Below, in pieces: positions 24,759 through 32,946 of a DNA stretch of 35,753 bases (positions within the stretch are counted from its first letter, which is position 1; every line of letters starts with the position of its first letter). The stretch is taken from NCBI GenBank assembly GCA_003170275.1, contig PNAM01000106.1, forward strand, positions 297-36,049, read 5' to 3'. A program made the position numbers and the translations under genes. The DNA is from Myxococcales bacterium. Lineage in GTDB: Bacteria; Myxococcota_A; Polyangia; Palsa-1104. Below the pieces are notes generated by a model, which made no database searches, was not told where the DNA came from, and saw only the letters and a list, made by a program, of their open reading frames with translations.

Positions 24759-27693
24759 GCCGGTCGCGATGCCGCCGGCGCTGTTCGTCGGGCGCGCCGC
24801 CGAGCTCGAGCGCTTCGCACGCGTCGCCGATTCGCTGCGCCTGGCGCTGGTGTACGGCGTGGAGGGGATCGGCAAGACCGCGTTCCTGCTGCGCGCGGCG
24901 CGCGATCTGGCGGCGCGCAAGGGGGCGCGGCTGGTGTACCTGCCGTGCCGCGCGGGTGAGAGCGCGGTGAGCTGGGCGACGGCGCTGCTCGAGCAGCTCG
25001 GCTCGGCGCGCCGATCGGATCCGATCGAGGCCCTGGTCGCCGAGGCGCAGGCGGCGCCGATCGTCGCCTGCCTGGACGACGTGCACCTGGTGACCGACCG
25101 CAGCCTCGTCGACGCGCTGGTGCACCTGGCCGAGCGCCAGCTGCCGCTGTGGCTGGGCGTGGCGTCGCGTCAGGCGCTGCCGGTGTCGCCGGTGCAGGTC
25201 GATCATCTGGTGGTGCGGCTCGAGGGACTGCCGCCCGACGAGGCGCGGTCGCTGTGGCAGGGGCTCGCCGAGCTGTACGGCGCGCCGCTCATCGAGCTCG
25301 GAGCGCTGCAGCTCGGGCCGGTGAGCCCGCTGTCGCTCAAGCGCGCGTTCGCCAGCCAGCGCTGGGACGCGCCGCCCGACACGGATCCGCTCGGCCTTTC
25401 AGCGCTTCCGCCCGACGAGCGCGCGCTGCTCGATCAGGCGTGCGCGTTCCGCCGGCCGACGCCGCTGCCGGTGCTCGAGACGGTGCTCGGGCGCGGCGAG
25501 CTGCGGCGGGTCGCCGATCGGCTGGCGGCGCGCTTTCTCGTCGAGTGGCAGGCGGGCGGCGTGCTCGCGGTGCCCAACGTGGTGCGCGAGGTGGTGGCGC
25601 CGGGCGTTCAGGAACACGCGCGCTGCGTGCGCCAGCTGCGCGGCGCGCACGGGCCGGGCGACGAGCTCGAGCTCCTGTATCACGCGGTCGCGTGCGGCGA
25701 GCTGGCGCTGGCGCTCGAGATCCTGCAGCGCTACGCGATCGAGCTGGGCCGCGTGCCGCCCGGCAGCGCGGTCGCCGAGCGGCACCTGGCCGAGGCCATC
25801 GATCGCCTGCCGCCGTCGCTGCCGCTGCCGGCTGGCGTGCGCCTGTTGCGCGCGCGCATCCGGGCGCGGCAGGGCAACCCCGCGCAGGCCTGCGACGAGA
25901 TCGCGCCGCTGGTCGCGGAGGAGCCGCTCGCCGGGCTCGACCTGGGCGCGATCGCGGTGGCGCTCGGGCGCATCGATCTGGCCATCCCGGCGCTCACGCG
26001 CGTGGTGCACGACGAGCGGCTCGGACCGCTGATCCGCATCCTGGCGCTCGGCACGCTGGCGGGCGCGCACCGGCATCGTGGCGCGATCAGCGCGGCCTGG
26101 CGCGTACTCGAAGATCACCGCTCGCTGTTCGTGCAGGGCGGCGTGATCGGCGCCGGCATCCGCGCGTGGGCGCAGGCGATCCTGGCGCACGAGTGCGAGG
26201 ATTATCCGCGCGCGTGGACCGCGCTCGAGGCCGCGCGCCGGGCGCTGGTCGAGAGCGCACCAATTCTGCCGAGCCTGCCGGTGCTCGCGTCGGTGGAGGG
26301 CGCGGTGGCGGCGGCGCTCGGACGGCCGAGCCCGCCGGTGGCGCCGGGCGAGCTGTTCGACGAGACGCCGTTCTTTCGCTACAGCGCGCGGCTGTTGCGC
26401 GTCGAGGAGCTGTGGCGGCGCGGCGAGGTGCGCGAGGCGGCGCTGCTCGCCGAGGCGCTGGTGGGAGAGGCGGCGGCGATCGGCTATCCGGCGGTGGAGT
26501 ACGGCGCGATCGCGCTGTTGGTGGAGGCGGAGCGCATCCTCGGCCGTTTGCGCCCGGCGATGGCGCGCGTCGAGGCGGCGATGCCGGTGGCGGCGCGCAT
26601 CGCCTTGCGCGCGCACCTGCGCCTCGAGGCGGCCGAGGCGCGGCTGTTCCTCGCCTCGGGCGAGCTGCCGCGCGCGCGCGATGCGGCGTTCCGCGCCGAC
26701 GAGGTGCGCGATGCGCCGGGCACGCGCGCGCGCTTGAAGGCTGCCGGGCTGCTGGCGGCGGCGGGCGACGGGCGGCGCGTGCGCAAGCGGTCCGAGCGGC
26801 AGGCGGCCGACGGGCCCTATGGGTTCGACGCCGTCGAGTGGCGGCTGGCCGGCTGCGAGATCTTGTTGTGGGAAGGGCGCCTCGCGGCCGCCGCGGAGGA
26901 GGCCGACGCGGTTCGTGCGGCGGCGGAGGAGGGCGGCTGGCGGCTGCTCGCTTGTCGCGCGAAGCTGGCGCGCGCCGAGGCCGCGTACCGATCGGGCGAT
27001 CTCGCCGACGCGGAGCGGCTGCAGGCGGCGGCGTTCGCGGTGGCCGATGCGCAGGGGTACGCGGCCGAGCGGCTGTGGGCGCAGCTGCTCGGCGCCGGCC
27101 TTCAGCGCATGCGCGGCGACGACGCGGCCGCCAACGCCGCGCTCGAGGACGCGCGCGCGCGGGCCGGCGAGAGCGGTTTTCGCGTCGAGGAAGAGGCGGC
27201 GCGCATCGGGCTGCGCCGCGGCGGGCGCAAGGAGCCGGAGCGCGGCGCGGGCTCACAGGACGCGCCGGGCGTGCGGCTGGCGCGGCGGTTGGCGTTGGCC
27301 GAGGCGCCGCGGCTCAAGCTGCGCGACGCGGCAGGCGTGCGCTTCTTGACGCCCGGGCTGCTCGAGGAGCTCGACGGCGAGCGCTACGGGCTGTTCATCG
27401 ATCTGGTGCGCCGGCGCGTCAAGGTCGCGCGCCGCACGATCGATCTCTCGCGCCGCGGCTCGCTGCTCGACCTGGTGCGCGTGCTGGCCGAGCGGCCGGG
27501 CGTGCGCGTGCCAGTCGAGCGCCTCACGCGCGAAACCTGGGGCGTCGACTACCACCCCATGCGCCACCACAGCCGCGTCACCATGGCCGTCTCCCGCCTG
27601 CGCTCCCTGATCGGCCCCAAGCTCCTCGAAGGCGGCCCCGACGGCTACCGCCTCACCGACGCCGACCCCTGGGCCGTCGTAGAACCCCGCTGA
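24751..27693 (+). CDS. STAND-type ATPase regulator with TPR-like middle and C-terminal winged helix
   Basis: 980 residues from GTG 24751 (an ATG at 24769 would drop six residues). ALFVGRAAELERFARVADSL opens an NTPase domain with Walker A GVEGIGKT (36-43) and APIVACLDDVHLV (Walker B). Residues about 300-850 are helical, Ala/Arg/Glu-rich and look like TPR or similar repeats. The last 100 residues form an OmpR/SARP-type winged helix (DLVRVLAERPGVRVPVERLT, RHHSRVTMAVSRLRSLIG, DGYRLT). The order NTPase, repeats, DNA-binding domain resembles MalT, but with a winged helix instead of a LuxR helix-turn-helix. It presumably senses a small molecule and controls the operon it ends. It is tail-to-tail with the next gene, with one base between the stops. 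Confidence 0.85.
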   Translation: MAEPVAMPPALFVGRAAELERFARVADSLRLALVYGVEGIGKTAFLLRAARDLAARKGARLVYLPCRAGESAVSWATALLEQLGSARRSDPIEALVAEAQAAPIVACLDDVHLVTDRSLVDALVHLAERQLPLWLGVASRQALPVSPVQVDHLVVRLEGLPPDEARSLWQGLAELYGAPLIELGALQLGPVSPLSLKRAFASQRWDAPPDTDPLGLSALPPDERALLDQACAFRRPTPLPVLETVLGRGELRRVADRLAARFLVEWQAGGVLAVPNVVREVVAPGVQEHARCVRQLRGAHGPGDELELLYHAVACGELALALEILQRYAIELGRVPPGSAVAERHLAEAIDRLPPSLPLPAGVRLLRARIRARQGNPAQACDEIAPLVAEEPLAGLDLGAIAVALGRIDLAIPALTRVVHDERLGPLIRILALGTLAGAHRHRGAISAAWRVLEDHRSLFVQGGVIGAGIRAWAQAILAHECEDYPRAWTALEAARRALVESAPILPSLPVLASVEGAVAAALGRPSPPVAPGELFDETPFFRYSARLLRVEELWRRGEVREAALLAEALVGEAAAIGYPAVEYGAIALLVEAERILGRLRPAMARVEAAMPVAARIALRAHLRLEAAEARLFLASGELPRARDAAFRADEVRDAPGTRARLKAAGLLAAAGDGRRVRKRSERQAADGPYGFDAVEWRLAGCEILLWEGRLAAAAEEADAVRAAAEEGGWRLLACRAKLARAEAAYRSGDLADAERLQAAAFAVADAQGYAAERLWAQLLGAGLQRMRGDDAAANAALEDARARAGESGFRVEEEAARIGLRRGGRKEPERGAGSQDAPGVRLARRLALAEAPRLKLRDAAGVRFLTPGLLEELDGERYGLFIDLVRRRVKVARRTIDLSRRGSLLDLVRVLAERPGVRVPVERLTRETWGVDYHPMRHHSRVTMAVSRLRSLIGPKLLEGGPDGYRLTDADPWAVVEPR

Positions 27694-27694
27694 G

Positions 27695-29014
27695 CTAGCC
27701 GGCGGAGAAGGAGACGGGGTAGCGGGCGGTGACGACGCCGCGCGGGGGCGGGAAGCGCCAGCGCAGCGCGTGTTGGCGCATGCACTCGCCGGCGCTCTTG
27801 AGATTGGCGGAGGCTTTTTCGACGATCACGCCGAGCAGCGAGCCGTCGGCGCTGATCGAGAACTGCAGCACGACCTCGCCGTACGGGTTGGGCTCCTTGG
27901 ACGCGCACGCGTCGAGCTCGTCGCCGTGCGAGTCGACGATCTGCTGCACCACGCGCGGGTCGATGCCCGACGGGCCCGAGTCCGCCGCCGAGCCCTTCTT
28001 CTTCGACGGCGCGCGCGCCTGCGAGCCGCTCGACGACGACGCCGGCAGCGCGACCGTGATCTTGACGTCGAAGCCGCCCGCGTTGTCCGAGACCTTCAGA
28101 TCGTTGATCGCCAGCACCAGCAACCCCGAGCTCTCGACGGTGAACTTCTTGTGCGCGCCGACGATGAACCCGTGCTGCCCGATCTCGCCGATCAGCGCAG
28201 CGTGATCGCACCCGGGGCAGCCGCGAAAGCCCGGCTGGTTGAACTGGATCTTGGTCTGGATGGTCGGGATTCCGTTCGGCCCCGCCACGCGCTCCGGATG
28301 CTTGATCGCCGACGGCTGCACCTTGCCGGTCGCGTTCACCTCGACCTCTTCACCCTCGGCGAGCGGCACCACCAGATAGCCCGCGCCCGAGGTCTTGGCG
28401 TTGCGCGCCAGATCGGCCATCTGCTGATCGGCCGGCACGTGGAACGCGTAGCTGCGCACGGGCGTGTTGTCCGGCAGCGCCTCCACCCGGATGGTCAGCG
28501 AGTGACCGCCCACGCCGGTGATGGTTCGCGTGCCCGGCTTGAGCAGCTCGCGCGTCTTGACCAGCTTGTCGCCCAGCTTGCGCTCGCCCGAAGGCCCCGG
28601 CCCGTCGTAGTCGTAGAGGATGAAGTTGGCGAAGTCGTCGGTGTCGAGGAACGCGCGGTCGAGCACCACGCCGTAATCCCACTTCGGCACCAGCTGCCCC
28701 GGGATCGGATAGGTGCGCACCACGTGCTCGCCGATCTCGACGCGCACGAACGGATCCACCGGCGCGCCGTTCTTGACGTCGGCGGTCATCGAGCCCGCCG
28801 AGCCGCACAAGTTCGGGATCGCGCGCAGTCCCGGCAGCGACAGGCACGCCAGATCCGAGAGGTGCGCGTTCGAGGTCGGGTGATCGTGCTTGGGGATCTT
28901 CGCCGCCTCGATCTTGGCGGAGACGATGGTGAGCCGCACGTTCGACGCGCCGGCGGGCGAGGCCCAGGCCAGCCCGGACAGCACCACGGTGGGGAGCAGT
29001 TGGCGGATGCGCAT
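27695..29014 (-). CDS. Secreted C2-like / LecA-like / AgmX-like three-domain protein
   Basis: 439 residues. Residues 1-24 are a Sec signal (MRIRQLLPTVVLSGLAWASP). A C2-like domain follows (about 25-160): NVRLTIVSAKIEA, DPFVRVEIGEH (87-97), KWDYGVVLD and the acidic loop DYDGPG (135-140). Residues about 215-325 resemble the P. aeruginosa lectin LecA (PA-IL): ALIGEIGQHGFIVGA, then LLVLAINDLKVSDNAGGFDV with Asp305, Asp310 and Asn311 where LecA holds calcium and sugar. After a Ser/Lys linker the last 90 residues are an AgmX/TonB-like domain with a Cys pair. I infer a calcium-dependent periplasmic or surface protein that may bind carbohydrate. TAAAAT lies 6 bases before the ATG and there is no ribosome binding site. 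Domain names are by pattern only. Confidence 0.75.
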   Translation of the reverse strand: MRIRQLLPTVVLSGLAWASPAGASNVRLTIVSAKIEAAKIPKHDHPTSNAHLSDLACLSLPGLRAIPNLCGSAGSMTADVKNGAPVDPFVRVEIGEHVVRTYPIPGQLVPKWDYGVVLDRAFLDTDDFANFILYDYDGPGPSGERKLGDKLVKTRELLKPGTRTITGVGGHSLTIRVEALPDNTPVRSYAFHVPADQQMADLARNAKTSGAGYLVVPLAEGEEVEVNATGKVQPSAIKHPERVAGPNGIPTIQTKIQFNQPGFRGCPGCDHAALIGEIGQHGFIVGAHKKFTVESSGLLVLAINDLKVSDNAGGFDVKITVALPASSSSGSQARAPSKKKGSAADSGPSGIDPRVVQQIVDSHGDELDACASKEPNPYGEVVLQFSISADGSLLGVIVEKASANLKSAGECMRQHALRWRFPPPRGVVTARYPVSFSAG

Positions 29015-29020
29015 CCGGGC

Positions 29021-29026
29021 ATTTTA
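29021..29026 (-). promoter_or_regulatory. -10-like TAAAAT 6 nt before the C2/LecA-like gene
   Basis: Minus strand TAAAAT, six bases, ATG 29014; a good match to TATAAT in a GC-rich divergent region, with no ribosome binding site and no obvious -35. It suggests a leaderless mRNA. Confidence 0.5.
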
Positions 29027-29093
29027 CCCCAGCGCGCGGCCGCCGCGGAGCGAGATGTTGGTGACGACGGTTCCAGCCGGCGTCTCATGGTGT

Positions 29094-29099
29094 ACGCTC
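29094..29099 (+). promoter_or_regulatory. -10-like TACGCT upstream of the Rieske reductase gene
   Basis: TACGCT ends 17 bases before ATG 29117. A start near 29106 would give an 11-base leader that holds the GGGAGG ribosome binding site (29106-29111). Hence, unlike neighbouring genes, this one would have a short leader rather than none. Confidence 0.4.
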
Positions 29100-29116
29100 C
29101 CTGCCGGGAGGATTCG

Positions 29117-30673
29117 ATGGGCGGACAGGCGGAGCTGAGCGGGCCGGACCTGACCAAGGGCGTGCCGTTTGCTTCGGTGAGCGACGGCGGCATGCTGCTC
29201 GGCCAGGCCAACGGCGAGGCGGTGCTGCTGGTCCGCCGCGGCGAGCAGATGTACGCCGTCGGTGCCACCTGCAGCCATTACTCGGGTCCGCTCGCCGAGG
29301 GCCTGCTGGTGCGCGACGAGATCCGCTGCCCGTGGCACCACGCGTGCTTCAGCCTGAAGACCGGCGAAGCGCTGGCCGCGCCCGCGCTCAACCCGATCCC
29401 CTGCTATCGCGTCGAGCGGCGCGGCGAGCTGGTGGTGCTCGGCGCCAAGATCGATCCGCCGCAGAAAGATCTGCCGACCACCGTGCTGCCGGCCTCGGTG
29501 GTGATCGTCGGCGCCGGCGCGGCGGGCAACGCGGCGGCCGAGATGCTGCGGCGCGAAGGCTACCCCGGCAAGATCGTCCTGATCGGAGCGGAAGACGCGC
29601 TGCCGGTCGATCGCCCCAACCTGTCCAAGGATTATCTGGCCGGCTCGGCGCCCGAAGAGTGGATCCCACTGCGCAGCCGCGACTTCTACAAGGAGCAGGG
29701 CATCGAGCTGCGGCTCGGCCAGCGCGTCACCGCGCTCGACACCAAGACGCGCAAGCTGACCCTCTCCGACGGCACCTCGCTCCCCTACGGCGCGCTTCTG
29801 TTGGCCACCGGCGCGGCGGTCAACCAGCTGTCGATCCCCGGCGCCGACGGCGCGAACGTGCACTACCTGCGCTCGCTCGCCGACAGCCGCGCGATCATCG
29901 CCAAGCTCGGCCAGTCCAAGCGCGCGGTGGTGATCGGCGCCAGCTTCATCGGGCTCGAGGTCGCCGCGTCGCTGCGCCAGCGCAAGCTCGAGGTCCACGT
30001 GGTCGGGCCCGAGACGCGCCCGCTCGAACGCGTGCTCGGACCGGAGCTCGGCGACTTCGTGCGCGCGCTGCACGAGGAGCACGGCGTGACGTTCCATCTT
30101 GGCTGCAAGCCCGCATCGATCGACGCGCGCGGCGTGACGCTCGACGACGGAACGGTCGTGCCGGCAGATCTGGTGGTGGTCGGCGTAGGCGTGCATCCCG
30201 AGCTCGCGCTCGCAGAGCAGGCCGGCCTCACGATCGACCGCGGAGTGGTCGTGAGCGAGTACCTGGAGACCAGCGCGCCGGCGGTGTACGCGGCCGGCGA
30301 CATCGCGCGCTGGCCCGATCCGCATTCGGGCGGCAAGATCCGCGTCGAGCATTGGGTGGTCGCCGAGCGGCAGGGCCAGGTGGCGGCGCGCAACATCCTC
30401 GGCAAGCGCGAGCGCTTTCGCGCGGTGCCGTTCTTCTGGAGCCAGCACTACGACGTGCAGGTCACCTACCTCGGCCACGCGGAGAAGTGGGACGCGATCG
30501 AGATCGCCGGCAGCCTCAAGGACAAGAGCTGCCTGGTGGCGTACCGCGCAGGCGGCAAGATCGTGGCGATGGCCAGCATCTTCCGCGATCAGGAATCGCT
30601 GCGCGCCGAAGCGGCGATGGAGCGCGGCGATCACAAGGCGCTCGAAAAGCTGCTGGCCGACGCGCGAGCGTGA
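29117..30673 (+). CDS. Rieske [2Fe-2S] / FAD-NAD(P)H oxidoreductase, AIFM3-like
   Basis: 518 residues. The N-terminal Rieske domain binds [2Fe-2S] through CSHYSGPL (Cys52, His54) and CPWHHACF (Cys71, His74). An FAD-dependent pyridine-nucleotide-disulfide-type reductase follows: VVIVGAGAAG (GAGAAG 132-137), VIGASFIGLEVAASL for NAD(P)H, VYAAGDIARWP, and a C-terminal reductase-like domain from about 425. The Rieske-plus-reductase fusion matches AIFM3/NfrL-type proteins and ferredoxin reductases of oxygenase systems. It would pass electrons from NAD(P)H through FAD to a Rieske centre; the electron acceptor is not known. GGGAGG lies 5 bases before the ATG. Its stop overlaps the ATG of the TetR gene, so that regulator is probably its own controller. 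Confidence 0.92.
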   Translation: MGGQAELSGPDLTKGVPFASVSDGGMLLGQANGEAVLLVRRGEQMYAVGATCSHYSGPLAEGLLVRDEIRCPWHHACFSLKTGEALAAPALNPIPCYRVERRGELVVLGAKIDPPQKDLPTTVLPASVVIVGAGAAGNAAAEMLRREGYPGKIVLIGAEDALPVDRPNLSKDYLAGSAPEEWIPLRSRDFYKEQGIELRLGQRVTALDTKTRKLTLSDGTSLPYGALLLATGAAVNQLSIPGADGANVHYLRSLADSRAIIAKLGQSKRAVVIGASFIGLEVAASLRQRKLEVHVVGPETRPLERVLGPELGDFVRALHEEHGVTFHLGCKPASIDARGVTLDDGTVVPADLVVVGVGVHPELALAEQAGLTIDRGVVVSEYLETSAPAVYAAGDIARWPDPHSGGKIRVEHWVVAERQGQVAARNILGKRERFRAVPFFWSQHYDVQVTYLGHAEKWDAIEIAGSLKDKSCLVAYRAGGKIVAMASIFRDQESLRAEAAMERGDHKALEKLLADARA

Positions 30674-31308
30674 TGGCGAAGAAGCGCGAGCGGTATCACC
30701 ACGGGAACCTGCGGCCGGCGCTGCTCAAGGCGGCGCTGGCGTTGATCGAGAAGCGCGGCGCCGACGGGTGGACCCTGCGCGAGGTGGCGCGACGCGCCGG
30801 CGTGAGTCACGCGGCGCCGTACCGTCACTTCAAGAGCAAGGAGGCGCTGCTCGCCGCGGTGGCGGAGGATGGCTTTCGCGCGCTGGTCGAGCGCATCGAC
30901 GCCGCGCACGCAACCAACACCGGCACGCCGCTCGAACGGCTCGAGGTCGAGGGCAAGGTGCTGCTCGAGTTCGCGCTCGAGGAGTCGCCGCGCTATCGCA
31001 TCATGTTCGGCCCGCACGCGCCGCCGCGCGCTGAGTTCCCGTCGCTGGCCGCGGCCGCCGAGGAGGTCTTTCGCCGTCTCGCCGCAGCCGTCGAGATCTG
31101 CCAGCGAGAGGGCGTGCTGCGCGCCGACGTGTCGCCGGTGCTGGCCTCGATCACCTTCTGGACCTCGATCCACGGGCTGGCGGATCTGCTGCTCAACCAC
31201 CAGCTCGCCGCGTTCGACAAAGATCCGGCGCAGGCGGCCGCGGTCGGGCGCACCGTCGCGCGGCTGGTCTACGAGGGCCTGGCGGCGCCTGCCCGTGTGC
31301 TACCGTAA
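30673..31308 (+). CDS. TetR-family regulator with WHG-type C-terminal domain
   Basis: 211 residues. The N-terminal helix-turn-helix is clear: RYHHGNLRPALLKAALALIE, then WTLREVARRAGVSHAAPYRH and FKSKEALLAAVAEDGF. The YHHGNLR start and the C-terminal helices (RYRIMFGPHAPP, then SITFWTSIHGLADLLLNHQL with the W-x-x-x-H-G motif) are those of the TetR_C WHG subfamily. The ATG shares its A with the TGA stop of the Rieske reductase gene, so both are one unit and the protein is likely to respond to a substrate or product of that enzyme. Its 3' end contains the -10 of the following L,D-transpeptidase gene. I see no obvious operator palindrome upstream of 29117. Confidence 0.9.
   Translation: MAKKRERYHHGNLRPALLKAALALIEKRGADGWTLREVARRAGVSHAAPYRHFKSKEALLAAVAEDGFRALVERIDAAHATNTGTPLERLEVEGKVLLEFALEESPRYRIMFGPHAPPRAEFPSLAAAAEEVFRRLAAAVEICQREGVLRADVSPVLASITFWTSIHGLADLLLNHQLAAFDKDPAQAAAVGRTVARLVYEGLAAPARVLP
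31301..31306 (+). promoter_or_regulatory. -10-like TACCGT 6 nt before the L,D-transpeptidase GTG
   Basis: TACCGT overlaps the last codons of the TetR gene, then six bases to GTG 31313. No ribosome binding site and no good -35 are visible. Confidence 0.4.
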
Positions 31309-31312
31309 TTTC

Positions 31313-32068
31313 GTGAACCGGCTCCGCACAGGTTGGCTCGTGGCGCTGCTCTTGCTCGCGTGCGCGACCGCGGAGGCGCGCAAGTTCCGCGTCGGCAAGG
31401 GCACGCGCCAACTGGTGCTGGTCACCGCGGAGTCGTGGAACGCGCCCGCCGGCAAGCTCGAACGCTGGGAGCGCGGCGCGACTGGCCCGTGGAAAAAAGT
31501 GGGCGAGCCGATCGACGTGGCGCTCGGCAAGAACGGCCTCGGTTGGGGCCTCGGGCTGCAAGCTGACGACTTCTCGATGGAGCGCATCGGCCCGCTCAAG
31601 CAGGAGGGCGACGGCCGTGCGCCCGCCGGCGCGTTCAAGCTCGAGGAGAGCACCGGCTACGCGCCTGCGCCACCGGCGGGCGCCACGCTGAAATATCGCC
31701 AGGCCACCGACACGCTACGCTGCGTGGACGATCCGAAGAGCAAGCTCTACAACCAGCTGGTCGACGAGAAGACCGAGCCCAAGACCTGGGTGAGCGCCGA
31801 GGACATGCACCGCGCCGACGCGCTGTACACCTGGACCATCGTGGTCGAGCACAACCGCAAGCCGGTGGTGCCGGGGCAGGGGAGCTGCATCTTCTTGCAC
31901 GCCGCCGCGACGCCGATGGCGAGCACAGTCGGCTGCACCGCGATGGCGCTGCCCGCGCTCGAGACGCTGTTCGCCTGGCTCAAGGCCGACGCGCAGCCGC
32001 TGCTCGTGCAGCTCCCGAAGAAGGAATACGAGCAGCTCGGCGACGAGTGGAAGCTACCGGGTCGCTGA
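31313..32068 (+). CDS. L,D-transpeptidase (YkuD family, COG3786-type)
   Basis: 251 residues from GTG 31313. The N-terminus (RTGWLVALLLLACATAEARK) is an export signal and may be a lipoprotein signal (LLAC). The catalytic motif reads IFLHAAATPMASTVGCTAM, with His196 and the nucleophile Cys208; TVGC replaces the classical S/T-H-G-C. This spelling (FLH ... GCTAM) is that of the COG3786 branch. The enzyme should make 3-3 crosslinks in peptidoglycan or link it to a partner, in the periplasm. Its end overlaps the convergent DUF1287 gene by 15 bp, so the two cell-wall genes meet tail to tail. Confidence 0.85.
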   Translation: MNRLRTGWLVALLLLACATAEARKFRVGKGTRQLVLVTAESWNAPAGKLERWERGATGPWKKVGEPIDVALGKNGLGWGLGLQADDFSMERIGPLKQEGDGRAPAGAFKLEESTGYAPAPPAGATLKYRQATDTLRCVDDPKSKLYNQLVDEKTEPKTWVSAEDMHRADALYTWTIVVEHNRKPVVPGQGSCIFLHAAATPMASTVGCTAMALPALETLFAWLKADAQPLLVQLPKKEYEQLGDEWKLPGR

Positions 32069-32929
32069 CGACTTGGCGCGGAAGTGGTGCGTGACCGGCA
32101 CCCACGAGAGCAGCTCCATCTCCGCGTCGGTCGCGCCGTCGGTCCAGTTGTTGATCACCATCGGCAGGTTCTTCGCCGACGGTGTGTCGCTCACCACGCC
32201 CAGGTGATCCGGGCCCTCCCTCGACGGGAAGGTGTCGAAGAACACGATGTCGCCCGGCAGGTAGCGCGTGCCCTTGGGCAGCGTGATGAAGTGGCGCTGG
32301 AACCACGGCAGGATCGTGTGCACCCGCCGGTGATTGATGCTGGCGTCGACCTTCTCCACCATCGGGTAGGCCTTGGGCGCGCGCAGGATGTCCTCGTGCA
32401 CCTCCTTCTGCAGATCGATGCCCGCGTTGCGCAGCGCGCGGATCACCGTGTCGGAGCACACACCCTCGGTGCGCGGCACGTCGCCGTTCGGATACGGGAT
32501 CGAGACGTAGCGCTCGATGTAGCGCGCGCCGTTGTGCAGGAGCTTCTTGGCGCCGAGCAGGATGTCGAGCCGATCGACGATGCCGTCGCCGTCGCGATCT
32601 TCACCGCGCGGCGGCGCGCCGGTGACCACGCGCGCTTCCGGCGCGACGATCTTCGCCAGCTCGGCCGCGTCCTCGGGACGCAGGCGGCCCTCACCGACGG
32701 GGCTGGGCGCGCCTTCGCCGGCGGGCAGGAGCGGATACGCCTTGACCGGATCGTCCGCGTCGTAGAGCGTGAGCACCCGATGCGCGGCGTCGATGCGCAC
32801 CCAGGTCTGCGCGCGCGTCACGCCGAGCGGGATCACCGTCGAGACCTGGGCGGCGAGCTCGGGGTAGATGCCGCGATCGGGCAGCGCCGCGGCGAGCGAA
32901 GCGAGGGCGTAGAGGAGGAGCGCGGGCAT
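32054..32929 (-). CDS. DUF1287 (NlpC/P60-like) exported protein
   Basis: 291 residues from ATG 32929; ATGs at 32935 and 32938 are also in frame, but only 32929 lies 7 bases after a TACAAT box. Residues 1-16 (MPALLLYALASLAAAL) are a signal peptide. The DUF1287 signature is complete: TEGVCSDTVIRALRNAGIDL (Cys158), VHEDI, INHRRVHTILPWFQRHF, LPGDIVFFDT and DHLGVVSD (His242). The domain has an NlpC/P60-like fold and may hydrolyse cell-wall peptides. An insert with DRDGDGIVD (111-119) looks like a calcium-binding loop. The gene converges with the L,D-transpeptidase gene and overlaps its last 15 bp, which suggests a joint role in the wall. Confidence 0.82.
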   Translation of the reverse strand: MPALLLYALASLAAALPDRGIYPELAAQVSTVIPLGVTRAQTWVRIDAAHRVLTLYDADDPVKAYPLLPAGEGAPSPVGEGRLRPEDAAELAKIVAPEARVVTGAPPRGEDRDGDGIVDRLDILLGAKKLLHNGARYIERYVSIPYPNGDVPRTEGVCSDTVIRALRNAGIDLQKEVHEDILRAPKAYPMVEKVDASINHRRVHTILPWFQRHFITLPKGTRYLPGDIVFFDTFPSREGPDHLGVVSDTPSAKNLPMVINNWTDGATDAEMELLSWVPVTHHFRAKSSATR

Positions 32930-32936
32930 CGCCATC

Positions 32937-32942
32937 ATTGTA
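32937..32942 (-). promoter_or_regulatory. -10-like TACAAT before the DUF1287 gene
   Basis: Minus strand TACAAT (5 of 6 with TATAAT), 7 bases, ATG 32929. The hexamer overlaps ATG 32938, so the upstream ATG cannot be the leaderless start; this favours 32929. Confidence 0.45.
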
Positions 32943-32946
32943 CGAC

